Shown one piece after another: positions 8,766 to 16,676 of a stretch of DNA of 64,000 nt. A program made the translations under genes and the position numbers. Under the pieces are notes generated by a model. It had not been told where the DNA came from, did not search any database, and worked only from the letters and a program-made list of their open reading frames with translations. Where the stretch lies: the NCBI RefSeq assembly GCF_000277815.2, contig NC_018480.1, positions 173,617 through 237,616 of the forward strand, read 5' to 3'. How positions within the stretch are numbered: the stretch's first letter is position 1; the number at the start of each line of letters is the position of its first letter. This DNA is from Encephalitozoon hellem ATCC 50504. Lineage: Eukaryota > Microsporidia > Unikaryonidae.

Positions 8766-9488
8766 TTAATTCAAAAACATCCCGGAATCAATATTGTATA
8801 CACCCTTACCAACCTCAAGAGCCCATATCTCGACATTTTCATTGGTCAGGACACCGTCCTCCGGATGGGCGTTCTTCAAAGCCATAATCCCAACCCTCGC
8901 CAGCTCCTCGACACCCATCTTCTCATACTCCTCACAGTATGCTTCCAGCACCGTTCTAGACGATTGTGACCTGCACCCTATGCTCATTCCCTTGACCTCT
9001 TTAACATATCCCCTTGGATTGAACTCAACCAGCCTTATCCCTTCATACTCCGTCATGTAAAGCCCAGAAACCCCGTAAAGCCTTCTTCCATCAACTATTG
9101 TCCTCTCAAACGCATCCCTTAACAAGTCCTCAAATACATCTAGAAAATGTGTTGGCCGCCCCTTGATAACTTCCTCCCTAACACTTTTGTCGATCAAGTA
9201 GTCCACAATCTGTTGCCCATCATTGGTAATTCCAGAAAACGTAAACAGAGACCTCTTGTCAATAGAAAACACTTTTTTTTGGGTGTCAGCAAGCTTCGAC
9301 CTCTTCTCGTTGTGGGCTATCAAGATACCAACATTTTTGTTTCTAAGCCCAACAACCGTGTTCCCAAGCTCCGTTGTTTGCTGAATGAAGTCCAGCTGCT
9401 TCACACTGCCCTCGGGATTGAATATCTTGAACATGTTGTATCTTGCCTGAGAACCCATTTCAACTGGGGCTTGGAGTCTTAAAAACAT
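8766..9488 (-). CDS. PRE5: 20S proteasome subunit alpha6 (Pre5/PSMA1-like)
   Basis: 240 aa, standard alpha-subunit length. The N-terminal region ([19 protein letters not shown]) is the alpha-type entry helix segment, altered from the usual YD...FSPEGRLFQVEYA. Residues near 165-175 ([18 protein letters not shown]) match the alpha6 hallmark AIGARSQ...TYLE. Alpha subunits form the gated outer rings and lack catalytic threonines. RPN9 elsewhere in the window belongs to the same complex. The alpha-subunit call is firm; assignment to alpha6 is likely. The first ATG (9488) is used; a second lies at residue 11. Confidence 0.85.
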   Translation of the reverse strand: MFLRLQAPVEMGSQARYNMFKIFNPEGSVKQLDFIQQTTELGNTVVGLRNKNVGILIAHNEKRSKLADTQKKVFSIDKRSLFTFSGITNDGQQIVDYLIDKSVREEVIKGRPTHFLDVFEDLLRDAFERTIVDGRRLYGVSGLYMTEYEGIRLVEFNPRGYVKEVKGMSIGCRSQSSRTVLEAYCEEYEKMGVEELARVGIMALKNAHPEDGVLTNENVEIWALEVGKGVYNIDSGMFLN

Positions 9489-9522
9489 TAAACATCATCC
9501 ATTTATTTCAAGCTTCCAGCCT

Positions 9523-9915
9523 CTAGGATATAATAAATCTCACATGCTCTTGCAGCACAGGGATGTCAAGGTCCTCAACAAACTTGCTCAGAGATTCGGA
9601 ATATAACCGAATCACGTCGTCCATTGGGCTTCTTATGCTTCGCTCCATTGCAGACTCGTTGAGATCCCTAAGCTCCTTAAATATCCTTTCGACAAAGTTG
9701 AGCATTCGAAATGCCTCATTGAAGTAGAGGGAATCAGACGGCGATGCCCCCAGAATTTCCTTGAAGTATCCCTTGATTCTTTCTTCTAGATCTTCCATCG
9801 TCTCCATTCTAGGCGCCTCCTCAAGCCTCTCAAATATCCCAGACCCAGTTCTGCTCGTGAACAATTTGAATGTGTCCTCCCGAACTATAAGATCCATAAC
9901 CCTGTAAAGCATCAT
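9523..9915 (-). CDS. Hypothetical helical protein
   Basis: 130 aa from the first ATG at 9915 (the frame extends to 9933 only with a TTG). The protein is almost wholly alpha-helical and acidic, with heptad-like leucine/isoleucine spacing in MEDLEERIKGYFKEIL and LNFVERIFKELRDL. No membrane segment, signal peptide or catalytic motif is visible. It sits between the proteasome alpha6 and Myb genes, co-directional, with 34 bp and 55 bp gaps, which supports it being a real gene. No family was recognised. Confidence 0.6.
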   Translation of the reverse strand: MMLYRVMDLIVREDTFKLFTSRTGSGIFERLEEAPRMETMEDLEERIKGYFKEILGASPSDSLYFNEAFRMLNFVERIFKELRDLNESAMERSIRSPMDDVIRLYSESLSKFVEDLDIPVLQEHVRFIIS

Positions 9916-9970
9916 CCTGGGGTTCGAAAACAATACCCAAAAGATTTATATTTCATACATACAAGTTTAT

Positions 9971-10588
9971 TTAGAATGACATACATATCCTCAGAAGAGC
10001 TTGGCTGGCGATCTCGTCCATCTCGTCAAAGTCATCCTCATCGAATGACCTTGCTGTGCTTGGAACATACTGGGGAATGTTCTGGACACTGCTACTTCTC
10101 CTCGTCTTTTGATTTACATTTGCTTGAAGAGAACTCACAAAGGTACCCTCCTTTCCATGCCCTACCTCGTAGTTCTTGTGGAACTCGTCAATCGAGCAGA
10201 ACATGCTCTTCCTTCTCACCTTCTCACTCCTTCTTTGTATCGACGAATTCCAGTAGTTCTTTATTGCGTTATCTGTCCTTCCAGGAAGGTACTTTGCTAT
10301 CTCTGACCACCGATTCCCAAACTTTGAATGAAGCTCAATTATCAATGCCTCCTCTTCCATAGTAAACGGTTTCTTTGTGATTTGTGGGTTAAGGTGGTTG
10401 TGCCACCTTTCCCTGCATTGTTTCCCAACCCTGCTTCCTAGTTTCTTCGCAATAAACGACCAGTTTTTTGGCGAAAACTCCTTTACTAACTTTAACAGCT
10501 TCTCATCCTCCTCATGTCTCCATGGACCCTTAACAAGCTTGGCGCCTGTATCCTTTTGATTCTGTGATAACTGATCCAACGAAGCCAT
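9971..10588 (-). CDS. R2R3 Myb-like transcription factor
   Basis: 205 aa. Two Myb repeats: R2 at about residues 20-70 ([27 protein letters not shown]) and R3 at about 72-122 ([41 protein letters not shown]). The recognition helices GKQCRERW and TDNAIKNYW are those of c-Myb, so binding to a YAACNG-type site is predicted from family knowledge. The C terminus is Ser/Asp-rich ([12 protein letters not shown]) and may activate transcription. It has 474 bp of upstream non-coding DNA, long for this genome. Confidence 0.92.
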   Translation of the reverse strand: MASLDQLSQNQKDTGAKLVKGPWRHEEDEKLLKLVKEFSPKNWSFIAKKLGSRVGKQCRERWHNHLNPQITKKPFTMEEEALIIELHSKFGNRWSEIAKYLPGRTDNAIKNYWNSSIQRRSEKVRRKSMFCSIDEFHKNYEVGHGKEGTFVSSLQANVNQKTRRSSSVQNIPQYVPSTARSFDEDDFDEMDEIASQALLRICMSF

Positions 10589-11062
10589 AGGATGGCACGC
10601 TATCAGGGTTTATATTCTTTTGTTTACAAAAATTAAATTCAATGATATATTTGACATAATTCTGCCTTCGAGATTTAATCATATCTCAAATTACTACTAA
10701 TAAATTTATACGAATTCCCGGGCTCGCATATGTAATGCCATACCCATCTCCTTGGCACTAACCTCTGGTTTCTAGCTATAACTTTCACTGACAGCTGCTC
10801 CAGGGACAATCGTATGTTTCAAATAATGTTCCCAAAGTTCTATAATGAAAGCTGTCCATTTCAGGATTATAGATACACCCGGCTTTTTTTAACCTTCACG
10901 CCTTCCTAAACCAGTAGGCTTTAATTATTGCGGGAAAATCCAAGGAACACCCAGCATGGTGCACCGCTAGTCAATACCATAAATCATCGATGAACTGCCC
11001 TAGCCTCACAGCCACAAGGCTGCTTTTATCCTCAGCAAATAAATAATACATCCCTCCTTGTA
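10589..11062. other. Long intergenic region upstream of the Myb gene
   Basis: 474 bp between the Myb start and the end of the TBC gene, with no supported ORF on either strand. It contains an inverted repeat with perfect 8-bp arms (TCTATAAT 10839-10846, ATTATAGA 10866-10873), a run of seven T at 10884-10890, and one TGTTTCA (TGAAACA on the minus strand) at 10815-10821. It may be an extended promoter or hide a small RNA. No tRNA or known snRNA signature was recognised. Confidence 0.4.
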
Positions 11063-12025
11063 TTAAACCCTATCTCTATAATACTCATATTCTCCGTTCC
11101 TAAAGGATTCTACTACATACGAGACAACCCTTTCAACATCCACCTCTCTGGAATCTAGTGTTCCTATAAACTCGATAAGTTGCTCTCCTTGAAGCTCCAA
11201 TATCTTCCGAGCAAAAAACTTGAGAATGGCTGCAGCAAAGAATATGAAGACAGAGAAGTCAAAGAACAAAAAGAAGTCCCACATCCTTAGCACCAACTTG
11301 ATGTCGAACCTTGTAAATAGGGTTAGGTACCATCCAACGGCGTAGACGCCAATGTCTATGTTTTGATGTAGAAGATGGCCATACACCTCGGGAATCAGAG
11401 CCCTGAAAACTTCGTCTTGGATTCTTTGAACACAGGGAACCTTGCTCAGCTTCTTATCAAATAGGGCCTCCAGGTTATTGTTCTTAATAATACTAACAAG
11501 CATCTCAAAAGCTTCCTCTTCGGGAAAATACATCAGGAGTAATGCTGCAGCACTGGACATCCCCTGGCAGTATCCAACATCGGGGTTGTAGTTTGAATAT
11601 GCGGTAAGAATATTGAACAGCTCGCACTGACCCCTGCCATACTCTCTGTTGAAGAGAAAGTGTCTTCTGAAAGTTCTTTGGACATCCACGTGGATTTGAT
11701 GCTCATACCCACTCTTCTTGGATATCAGGTTTGAGTAATTGAAGCCAGAAGCCTTCGGCGTAAGCATCCCCCACAGTCTGTACTTCAGAGACAGAGGAAT
11801 TCCTCGATATATAAGCCTTCTTGCACCTTCACTTTTGCGCAGTTTTTCTCCGCTGTTTTTGCATCTTTCTATGATGTCATACCATTCGTTTTTGATAGAG
11901 GCGGGGCTGTCCCTTGATTGGGAGCTGAAGCTGTCGACAACAAACCCATATTCATTTGTGCAGAAGACCTCCTCAGACATTCCGTTGGAGTTATAAAGCT
12001 CTCTTATGCATCTTTCGTTCTTCAT
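11063..12025 (-). CDS. TBC-domain Rab GTPase-activating protein
   Basis: 320 aa. The TBC domain covers about residues 65-290: YRGIPLSLKYRLWGMLTP (motif A), a HVDVQRTFRRH segment in the place of the arginine-finger motif IxxDxxR, and NPDVGYCQGMSSAAALLL with the glutamine-finger motif YxQ (YCQ). The DxxR arginine is conserved, so GAP activity is expected. TBC proteins inactivate Rab GTPases in vesicle traffic. Divergent from the tetraspanin gene across 208 bp that carry two TGAAACA sites. Confidence 0.9.
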   Translation of the reverse strand: MKNERCIRELYNSNGMSEEVFCTNEYGFVVDSFSSQSRDSPASIKNEWYDIIERCKNSGEKLRKSEGARRLIYRGIPLSLKYRLWGMLTPKASGFNYSNLISKKSGYEHQIHVDVQRTFRRHFLFNREYGRGQCELFNILTAYSNYNPDVGYCQGMSSAAALLLMYFPEEEAFEMLVSIIKNNNLEALFDKKLSKVPCVQRIQDEVFRALIPEVYGHLLHQNIDIGVYAVGWYLTLFTRFDIKLVLRMWDFFLFFDFSVFIFFAAAILKFFARKILELQGEQLIEFIGTLDSREVDVERVVSYVVESFRNGEYEYYRDRV

Positions 12026-12061
12026 GTTGTTTTCAGGCTGTATTTTTATAAATAGAGGATC

Positions 12062-12068
12062 TGAAACA
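12062..12068 (+). promoter_or_regulatory. TGAAACA (Ste12 pheromone-response-element type) site
   Basis: Exact TGAAACA in the divergent promoter region between the TBC and tetraspanin genes. This is the consensus bound by fungal Ste12, and a STE12 homologue is encoded at 55.6-56.7 kb. Function is inferred only. Confidence 0.3.
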
Positions 12069-12182
12069 CCCGAGAAATACCGATAGCCCCCTCATGTGGG
12101 CATCCTGCATTCCCTGGAAGCTTCTGTAATTCAGTATGGTGGGCAGGTACATTCCCGGGAAGCCACGGAGACGGACCTAGCC

Positions 12183-12189
12183 TGAAACA
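12183..12189 (+). promoter_or_regulatory. Second TGAAACA site in the same promoter region
   Basis: A second exact TGAAACA 121 bp from the first and 45 bp before the tetraspanin ATG, same orientation. Two copies in 208 bp are unlikely by chance (about 0.04 expected at this base composition). Confidence 0.3.
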
Positions 12190-12233
12190 ATGCAAGAGAT
12201 CTGCTGTAAATTAAGAGAATCCTAATGGAATAA

Positions 12234-12815
12234 ATGCATCACAAGAGTACAGTCAAAAAGACATTCAAAGTCGTATTCTTCTTCATCCAGGCGCTAGTGT
12301 TTATTTCTGGGGTCGGAGGGTCGATAGTCGGAACAACCATCTATTTAACGGCGCAGGAGTTACTTCAGATACCTGCAAAGATACTCATGCTTTCATATAC
12401 TATAGGGGTCCTAGAGGTTCTGTCGGCCATCCTTGGATATACAGCACTATCATCCAGGAGGAAGCTCCGAATGCTAGTTTACATCTCGATTACACTTGTA
12501 CTTATGAACATACAGGCCATAATAGCAGTCAAGAGCTGGGATGTTTACGAAAGGTCACGCGAGTGGGGCGACTGGCGATGGAGCTCATTGACAGAGAATC
12601 AGAGAAACTTTGTTCAGGCAAAGTTCAGGTGCTGTGGGTTTTATAATGCAGCAGATAGAAGCGGATCGAGCTGTGGAGGGGAAAATGGATGTGTGGGTGC
12701 GGTCTACAAGCTTTCCAAGAGTGTGTCGAAGCTCATACAGAAGATACTAATGTTCCTGTTCTTTTTTGAATCTGTTGGAGTTGGAATATTAAGCATGCTA
12801 AGGCTTAGAAAGTGA
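12234..12815 (+). CDS. Tetraspanin-like membrane protein
   Basis: 193 aa with four membrane segments (about 10-32, 47-70, 77-98 and 163-187). Between the third and fourth lies a short extracellular loop with the tetraspanin signature CCG (FRCCGF), plus two more cysteines (SSCGG, NGCVG) able to pair with it. Tetraspanins organise membrane microdomains; fungal members (Pls1, Tsp2) act in host penetration or cell-wall processes. The loop is shorter than in animals. A three-codon upstream ATG (ATGGAATAA) precedes the start. The topology and Cys pattern make the call good. Confidence 0.75.
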   Translation: MHHKSTVKKTFKVVFFFIQALVFISGVGGSIVGTTIYLTAQELLQIPAKILMLSYTIGVLEVLSAILGYTALSSRRKLRMLVYISITLVLMNIQAIIAVKSWDVYERSREWGDWRWSSLTENQRNFVQAKFRCCGFYNAADRSGSSCGGENGCVGAVYKLSKSVSKLIQKILMFLFFFESVGVGILSMLRLRK

Positions 12816-12957
12816 CGAGGGGCCTCAAATAATAAACGGGTAGGTGTCTCGCATTTGAACAGTGTTTTTGAAGAGCACAAACTGAAATGTTCTGACGGTA
12901 GGGAGTCCTGGGATCATCTAGGCAAGAACTTATATTTTAAAATTTTTCCCCCTTACA

Positions 12958-14127
12958 ATGCAGCAAGAGAATAATAGAAGAAAGCGGATTCCAGGTATCC
13001 ATTCGTGCCTAGCGGTTATAAACGAGCTGAGGCAAGAGCTGGGGAAGGTGACTGCATCGATAAACGACCTCCGTGACAAGATATCAGCTATTTATAAGCA
13101 AGAAAGAGAGAATTCGCCAAAGAACAACCTCTATAAAAAACTGGACGAGTTGGCAAGCGAAATAAAATCATTGAAGGAAAGCAGGTCTAAGGCGTTTAAT
13201 CTGAAGAGCGAGGCATTGGGGACATATGAGACGATCAAGGGTGAAATCCAGCCGGAGAAAGGGAAGAAGATGATGAGTGCACAGGAGATTGACAGCCGGA
13301 TGAAGGAGATAAACCTCAAGTTGATTTCCACCAAGTGCGACTCGAAAACAGAGAAGATGTTTGAGTCAGAGATCGAGAATCTTAGAAAGCAAAGGAAGAA
13401 CATCGGGATGTTAGAGCAAAAGAGCAAGCTTGCTTTAGATATTAAGGCGAAACTTGATTCTTTGAATGGAGAAATTAAAGATTTGAGCCAAAAGATAGCA
13501 GAAAGGCAATCGGTTGTAGATGGAATCAAAGCGGAGCTAAAGGAGATCAATGACCAGGAAAAACCCAAGAACCCTGTGATTGAGGGGTATGAGAAGAACA
13601 TTCAAGCATTTAAGAATAAGAGAAACGAGCTTTCTGAGAAAATAAAGGCACAGCAGGAGAAGATCAGGGAAAAGGAGATTGAGTACGACAAGTTTTTGGA
13701 AGAGATGGCAATTGCGCAGGCACTTGAGAAGCAAAAGGAAGAGATAAAGCAGAGAATAAGTGCTCTTGAGGAGCAAAAGAATGCGCTTTCGAAGGAAGAA
13801 TCAAAGCTCAATCCCTCGAGGTTTGATTCTATCATATTTAGGATGGGATCTCTTGATCTATCTGGAGAAAAGATCAGCCTTCCTGTTGACCTAGCCCTCT
13901 ATCTGAGCCAGCACAAGATTCCTATTCCCACATCTGCTAGCCAAATGAAGCCAACAATTGAGGTTCTTAAGTCTCAGAAGGAAAACTTTGCGAGCCAGGT
14001 AGTTGAGAAGAGAAAAGAGTTTGAGAACAGGATTGCCGATCTAGAAAAGAAGATATCTGAGGAGAGAAAAGTTTTGATGGCCATGCCTCCTACTGATGTA
14101 AGGGTGTTGAAGTTCAAACGCGATTAA
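12958..14127 (+). CDS. BFR1: BFR1-like coiled-coil protein
   Basis: 389 aa. Nearly continuous coiled coil from about residue 15 to 285, rich in Lys/Glu, then a compact C-terminal part (SLDLSGEKISLPVDLALYL, MPPTDVRVLKF). The composition and the IPTSASQMKPTIEVLKSQK tail fit the yeast Bfr1/nuclear segregation family, an ER-associated mRNP protein bound to polysomes. CCCCC lies six bases before the ATG. Coiled-coil proteins are easily confused, so orthology is moderate. Confidence 0.6.
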   Translation: MQQENNRRKRIPGIHSCLAVINELRQELGKVTASINDLRDKISAIYKQERENSPKNNLYKKLDELASEIKSLKESRSKAFNLKSEALGTYETIKGEIQPEKGKKMMSAQEIDSRMKEINLKLISTKCDSKTEKMFESEIENLRKQRKNIGMLEQKSKLALDIKAKLDSLNGEIKDLSQKIAERQSVVDGIKAELKEINDQEKPKNPVIEGYEKNIQAFKNKRNELSEKIKAQQEKIREKEIEYDKFLEEMAIAQALEKQKEEIKQRISALEEQKNALSKEESKLNPSRFDSIIFRMGSLDLSGEKISLPVDLALYLSQHKIPIPTSASQMKPTIEVLKSQKENFASQVVEKRKEFENRIADLEKKISEERKVLMAMPPTDVRVLKFKRD

Positions 14128-14246
14128 ACTTTAGTTGCATTTTGCGATTTGATTTATTAAATTTGCAGCCAGATTTTCTGGATACATGCAAGGCTTCTTG
14201 GGCTCATATTTGATGTTAATTTTTTGTTTCGAGGGCTTCTTTTCTA

Positions 14247-14414
14247 TCACTTATCGGTATCATGGCAAATACGGCGAATGCCCTCCTTGCTTAGCCTATG
14301 TGCCAGCGGAATAATATCCACCACATCAGGGGTAGGGAGTTCGGATGGTCTTGGCGAATAATAAACTCCTGCATACCTCTCGTTCATCTTGTCAAGTGTT
14401 ATTCTTGCCAGCAT
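14247..14414 (-). CDS. 55-residue PNRC/Edc1-like decapping-activator motif protein
   Basis: 55 aa from the ATG at 14414; the frame extends upstream only with a GTG start. The segment RYAGVYYSPRPSELPTPDVV (about residues 13-32) matches the PNRC/Edc1 pattern, YAG followed by F/Y-xxSPxPxxLPxPxF, used by metazoan PNRC and fungal Edc1-type proteins to bind Dcp1 and activate mRNA decapping. A TATATAAAA sequence on the minus strand at about 14455-14463 lies at a suitable distance upstream. No other domain is present. The motif match is good; protein-level function is inferred. Confidence 0.55.
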   Translation of the reverse strand: MLARITLDKMNERYAGVYYSPRPSELPTPDVVDIIPLAHRLSKEGIRRICHDTDK

Positions 14415-14975
14415 ATTTTCCCGTTTGTTTTCCTTCCCCTCCAGTTTATTTTGTTTTATATACGCCACATTTTTCGAAGAATATTATTGGTGTAATGCCC
14501 ACCTGTTATATTTGGCATCATTACGTATAAAAATGTTACGACCGCCATACGAAAAGCCTTCTACCCAAGTATAAAATGATAAAAAAAAATCACCCTACTT
14601 ACCATGTGGAGATGAGGTAGCTTTCATTGCTGCCCGCATCCTGAATGCCCAATTCTCACCACACAAAATGGAGCAATGGGTATTCATTTGGGCAACATCC
14701 CGCCACACAATTTCTTTCCCGGGAGATCAAGCAAGGTCTGCTTTCTCCTTATTATTTAAAGTATGTATTCCAGAGCTTCTAAAACCAAGGTGCCCAGCCA
14801 TTTAGTATTTTTCTTTATTGTGTAGGGAGTACAAATGTAGGGCTCTTGCCCTAATTAAAGCTGCACTGCAAAAGCTGATCTAAATAAATGGATCCAATCT
14901 ATCCCACAAAAAGGAGACACCCTTTTCAAATATTTATGAAAACACCCTTCAAATTCGTCAAGGCCGGGATTAGAA
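14415..14975. other. Long divergent intergenic region (PNRC-like / Pumilio)
   Basis: 561 bp with no supported ORF. The left part holds the TATA element of the small PNRC-like gene. The middle (14570-14730) holds a TATA-driven RNA candidate listed separately. The right part, to the Pumilio ATG, shows only AT-rich promoter-like sequence and several AATAAA/TTTATT words. Confidence 0.4.
14595..14730 (+). ncRNA. Candidate U1 snRNA
   Basis: TATAAAAT at 14570-14577 places a start near 14595, exactly where CTACTTACC begins; U1 RNAs start AUACUUACC, the stretch pairing with 5' splice sites. A closing stem GTGG (14606-14609) with CCAC (14659-14662) encloses two hairpins: GGTAGC/GCTGCC (14616-14621, 14629-14634) and GCAT/ATGC (14636-14639, 14645-14648). 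A weak Sm-like ATTTGG follows (14686-14691), then a 3' hairpin TCCCG/CGGGA (14698-14702, 14720-14724). The U1-70K loop (GAUCAnGAAG) and U1A loop are not recognisable. All elements are short, so this is a hypothesis; the 3' end is a guess. Confidence 0.3.
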
Positions 14976-16565
14976 ATGAAGAGAGAAGAAATAGATGATA
15001 GTAATGACCGCTGCGTCCATCATGTAGGATTTAGAGAAGGCAGACACAGACCCATATCGGCACCGCCTGTGGATAAGTTCTTCATAGAAGATGAAGTAGA
15101 ACTCGGCGACATCCAAACAGATCTGAACTATTCTATTTTTTACAGAAGAAATTGCAAAAACGAGCCTCGACTACAGCCGCCAAGCTTCTTCATAAGGGGA
15201 CAAAGCGGATATTGGACAAGTCAGTACGACGACTTGATAACCAAGGCATTCTCAAACACAGGGTTTCTTGATGTAGAGATGGGCGGGGATGCATCTTCCG
15301 AACCTGAAAACAGCAGGTCTCTTGCGGAGAGGATTGACGAGGACTACCCAGAATCTGAGAAGAGTAGCGAGTATAAGGGCACCTCAAGAGCAACCACTCC
15401 CATTGGGAATACGAATGTGTTGGACACCGAAGTATTCAGTGCAATGCTAAACCTCAAGGCAGCAAGGGGCGCAGAAAATGCGCAGGGGGGAAGCCACAGG
15501 TCCTCGCCTCCAGCTGGGAGCATTGAAGGAACACTTGCGGACAGCAAATTCTTTAGAGAGCTTCTAGAGATCTATGAAGAACAGGATGGAAAGGGATGTA
15601 AGAATGTGTTTGGAGGAACATCAATGAAGGAGATATGTATAAGTGTAAGTAAGGATCAGGAGGGAAGTAGATGCATACAAAGAAAGATGGATAACATTTC
15701 TAAAGAGGAGATTTCGTGGTTCTTCAACAACATTGCGGATGCGGCTGCAGATTTGTCTGCCAATCTGTTTGGAAACTATGTCATCCAAAAGATCATACCT
15801 CTTCTAACTGAGGAAGAAAGAACAAGACTAACGGCCAGCCTGGTTGGGCAGATCCATCTTCTTTCTGTTCATCCTTATGGATGCAGAGTGATTCAAAAGT
15901 TGGTGGATGTTTCTCCTGATGTCGACTTTATCCTGGAAGAGGTGAAAGGCAACTTACTAGAGTTGATAGAGGATCAGAATGGAAACCACGTCATCCAGAA
16001 GTGTATAGAAAAGTGCAAGGACAGAAGGATTATTTTGAAGCAATTTTCGGAGAACTCCTTGTTTCTGGCCACCCATAAGTACGGATGCAGGGTTATCCAG
16101 AGGATGCTGGAGTTCTGCAAAGAGGAAGAGATCAAGGACATTGTCGAAGTCCTTATAAGTAACATAAAAACACTTGTTGACGACCAATATGGAAACTATG
16201 TTATCCAACACATTTTGACGGTTGGAAAAGAGAAGGAAAGGAATCTAGTTATCGAAAAAATTATAGAAAAAAGCTATGAGCTGAGCAAGTGCAAGTTCTC
16301 AAGCAACGTTGTTGAGCAGTGCGTTAAGCTTTCGAACAACGGACAAAGAGAGCAGTTTCTGGAGAAGTTTCTAGAGCCTGTGGGAGCCAAGCCTGGAATG
16401 TATTCCATGTGCATTGACATGTATGGAAACTATGTTGTGCAGCGCCTGTATGATTCCTCTGGAGAAAACATACGGAAGGAGATCAAAAATACATTGAGAC
16501 CTTTTGTTAGGGATCTCAAAAAGTCTCCATTTGCCAGGCACATTCTCTTCAAAATCAACACATGA
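14976..16565 (+). CDS. Pumilio/PUF RNA-binding protein
   Basis: 529 aa: an unstructured N terminus (1-210) and eight PUF repeats (about 215-525). The recognition triplets read from the helices are SR-Q, NY-Q, CR-Q, NH-Q, CR-Q, NY-Q, SN-E, NY-Q for repeats 1-8. By the PUF code, with repeat 8 contacting the 5' base, this predicts UGUAUAUA, a classical Pumilio site. PUF proteins repress or localise mRNAs through 3' UTR sites, recruiting CCR4-NOT and decapping; the NOT4-like and PNRC-like genes nearby suit that pathway. Divergent from the PNRC-like gene. Confidence 0.95.
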   Translation: MKREEIDDSNDRCVHHVGFREGRHRPISAPPVDKFFIEDEVELGDIQTDLNYSIFYRRNCKNEPRLQPPSFFIRGQSGYWTSQYDDLITKAFSNTGFLDVEMGGDASSEPENSRSLAERIDEDYPESEKSSEYKGTSRATTPIGNTNVLDTEVFSAMLNLKAARGAENAQGGSHRSSPPAGSIEGTLADSKFFRELLEIYEEQDGKGCKNVFGGTSMKEICISVSKDQEGSRCIQRKMDNISKEEISWFFNNIADAAADLSANLFGNYVIQKIIPLLTEEERTRLTASLVGQIHLLSVHPYGCRVIQKLVDVSPDVDFILEEVKGNLLELIEDQNGNHVIQKCIEKCKDRRIILKQFSENSLFLATHKYGCRVIQRMLEFCKEEEIKDIVEVLISNIKTLVDDQYGNYVIQHILTVGKEKERNLVIEKIIEKSYELSKCKFSSNVVEQCVKLSNNGQREQFLEKFLEPVGAKPGMYSMCIDMYGNYVVQRLYDSSGENIRKEIKNTLRPFVRDLKKSPFARHILFKINT

Positions 16566-16676
16566 TGACTTCCATGTAAAATTTTGAGAATAAAGGTTTA
16601 ACAGATTTATTTTTCCTCTAAAAGCACCTTAGGCTTTATTTTACCGAAGAATTACAGGTTCTGGGATAACCCCAAT

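Noticed and set aside
10921..11040. Possible RNase P or MRP RNA remnant (GGGAAAATCC and GGCTGCTTTTAT)
   Set aside because: The pieces loosely recall CR-I and CR-V, but they are only about 80 bp apart and the P4 pairing does not form.
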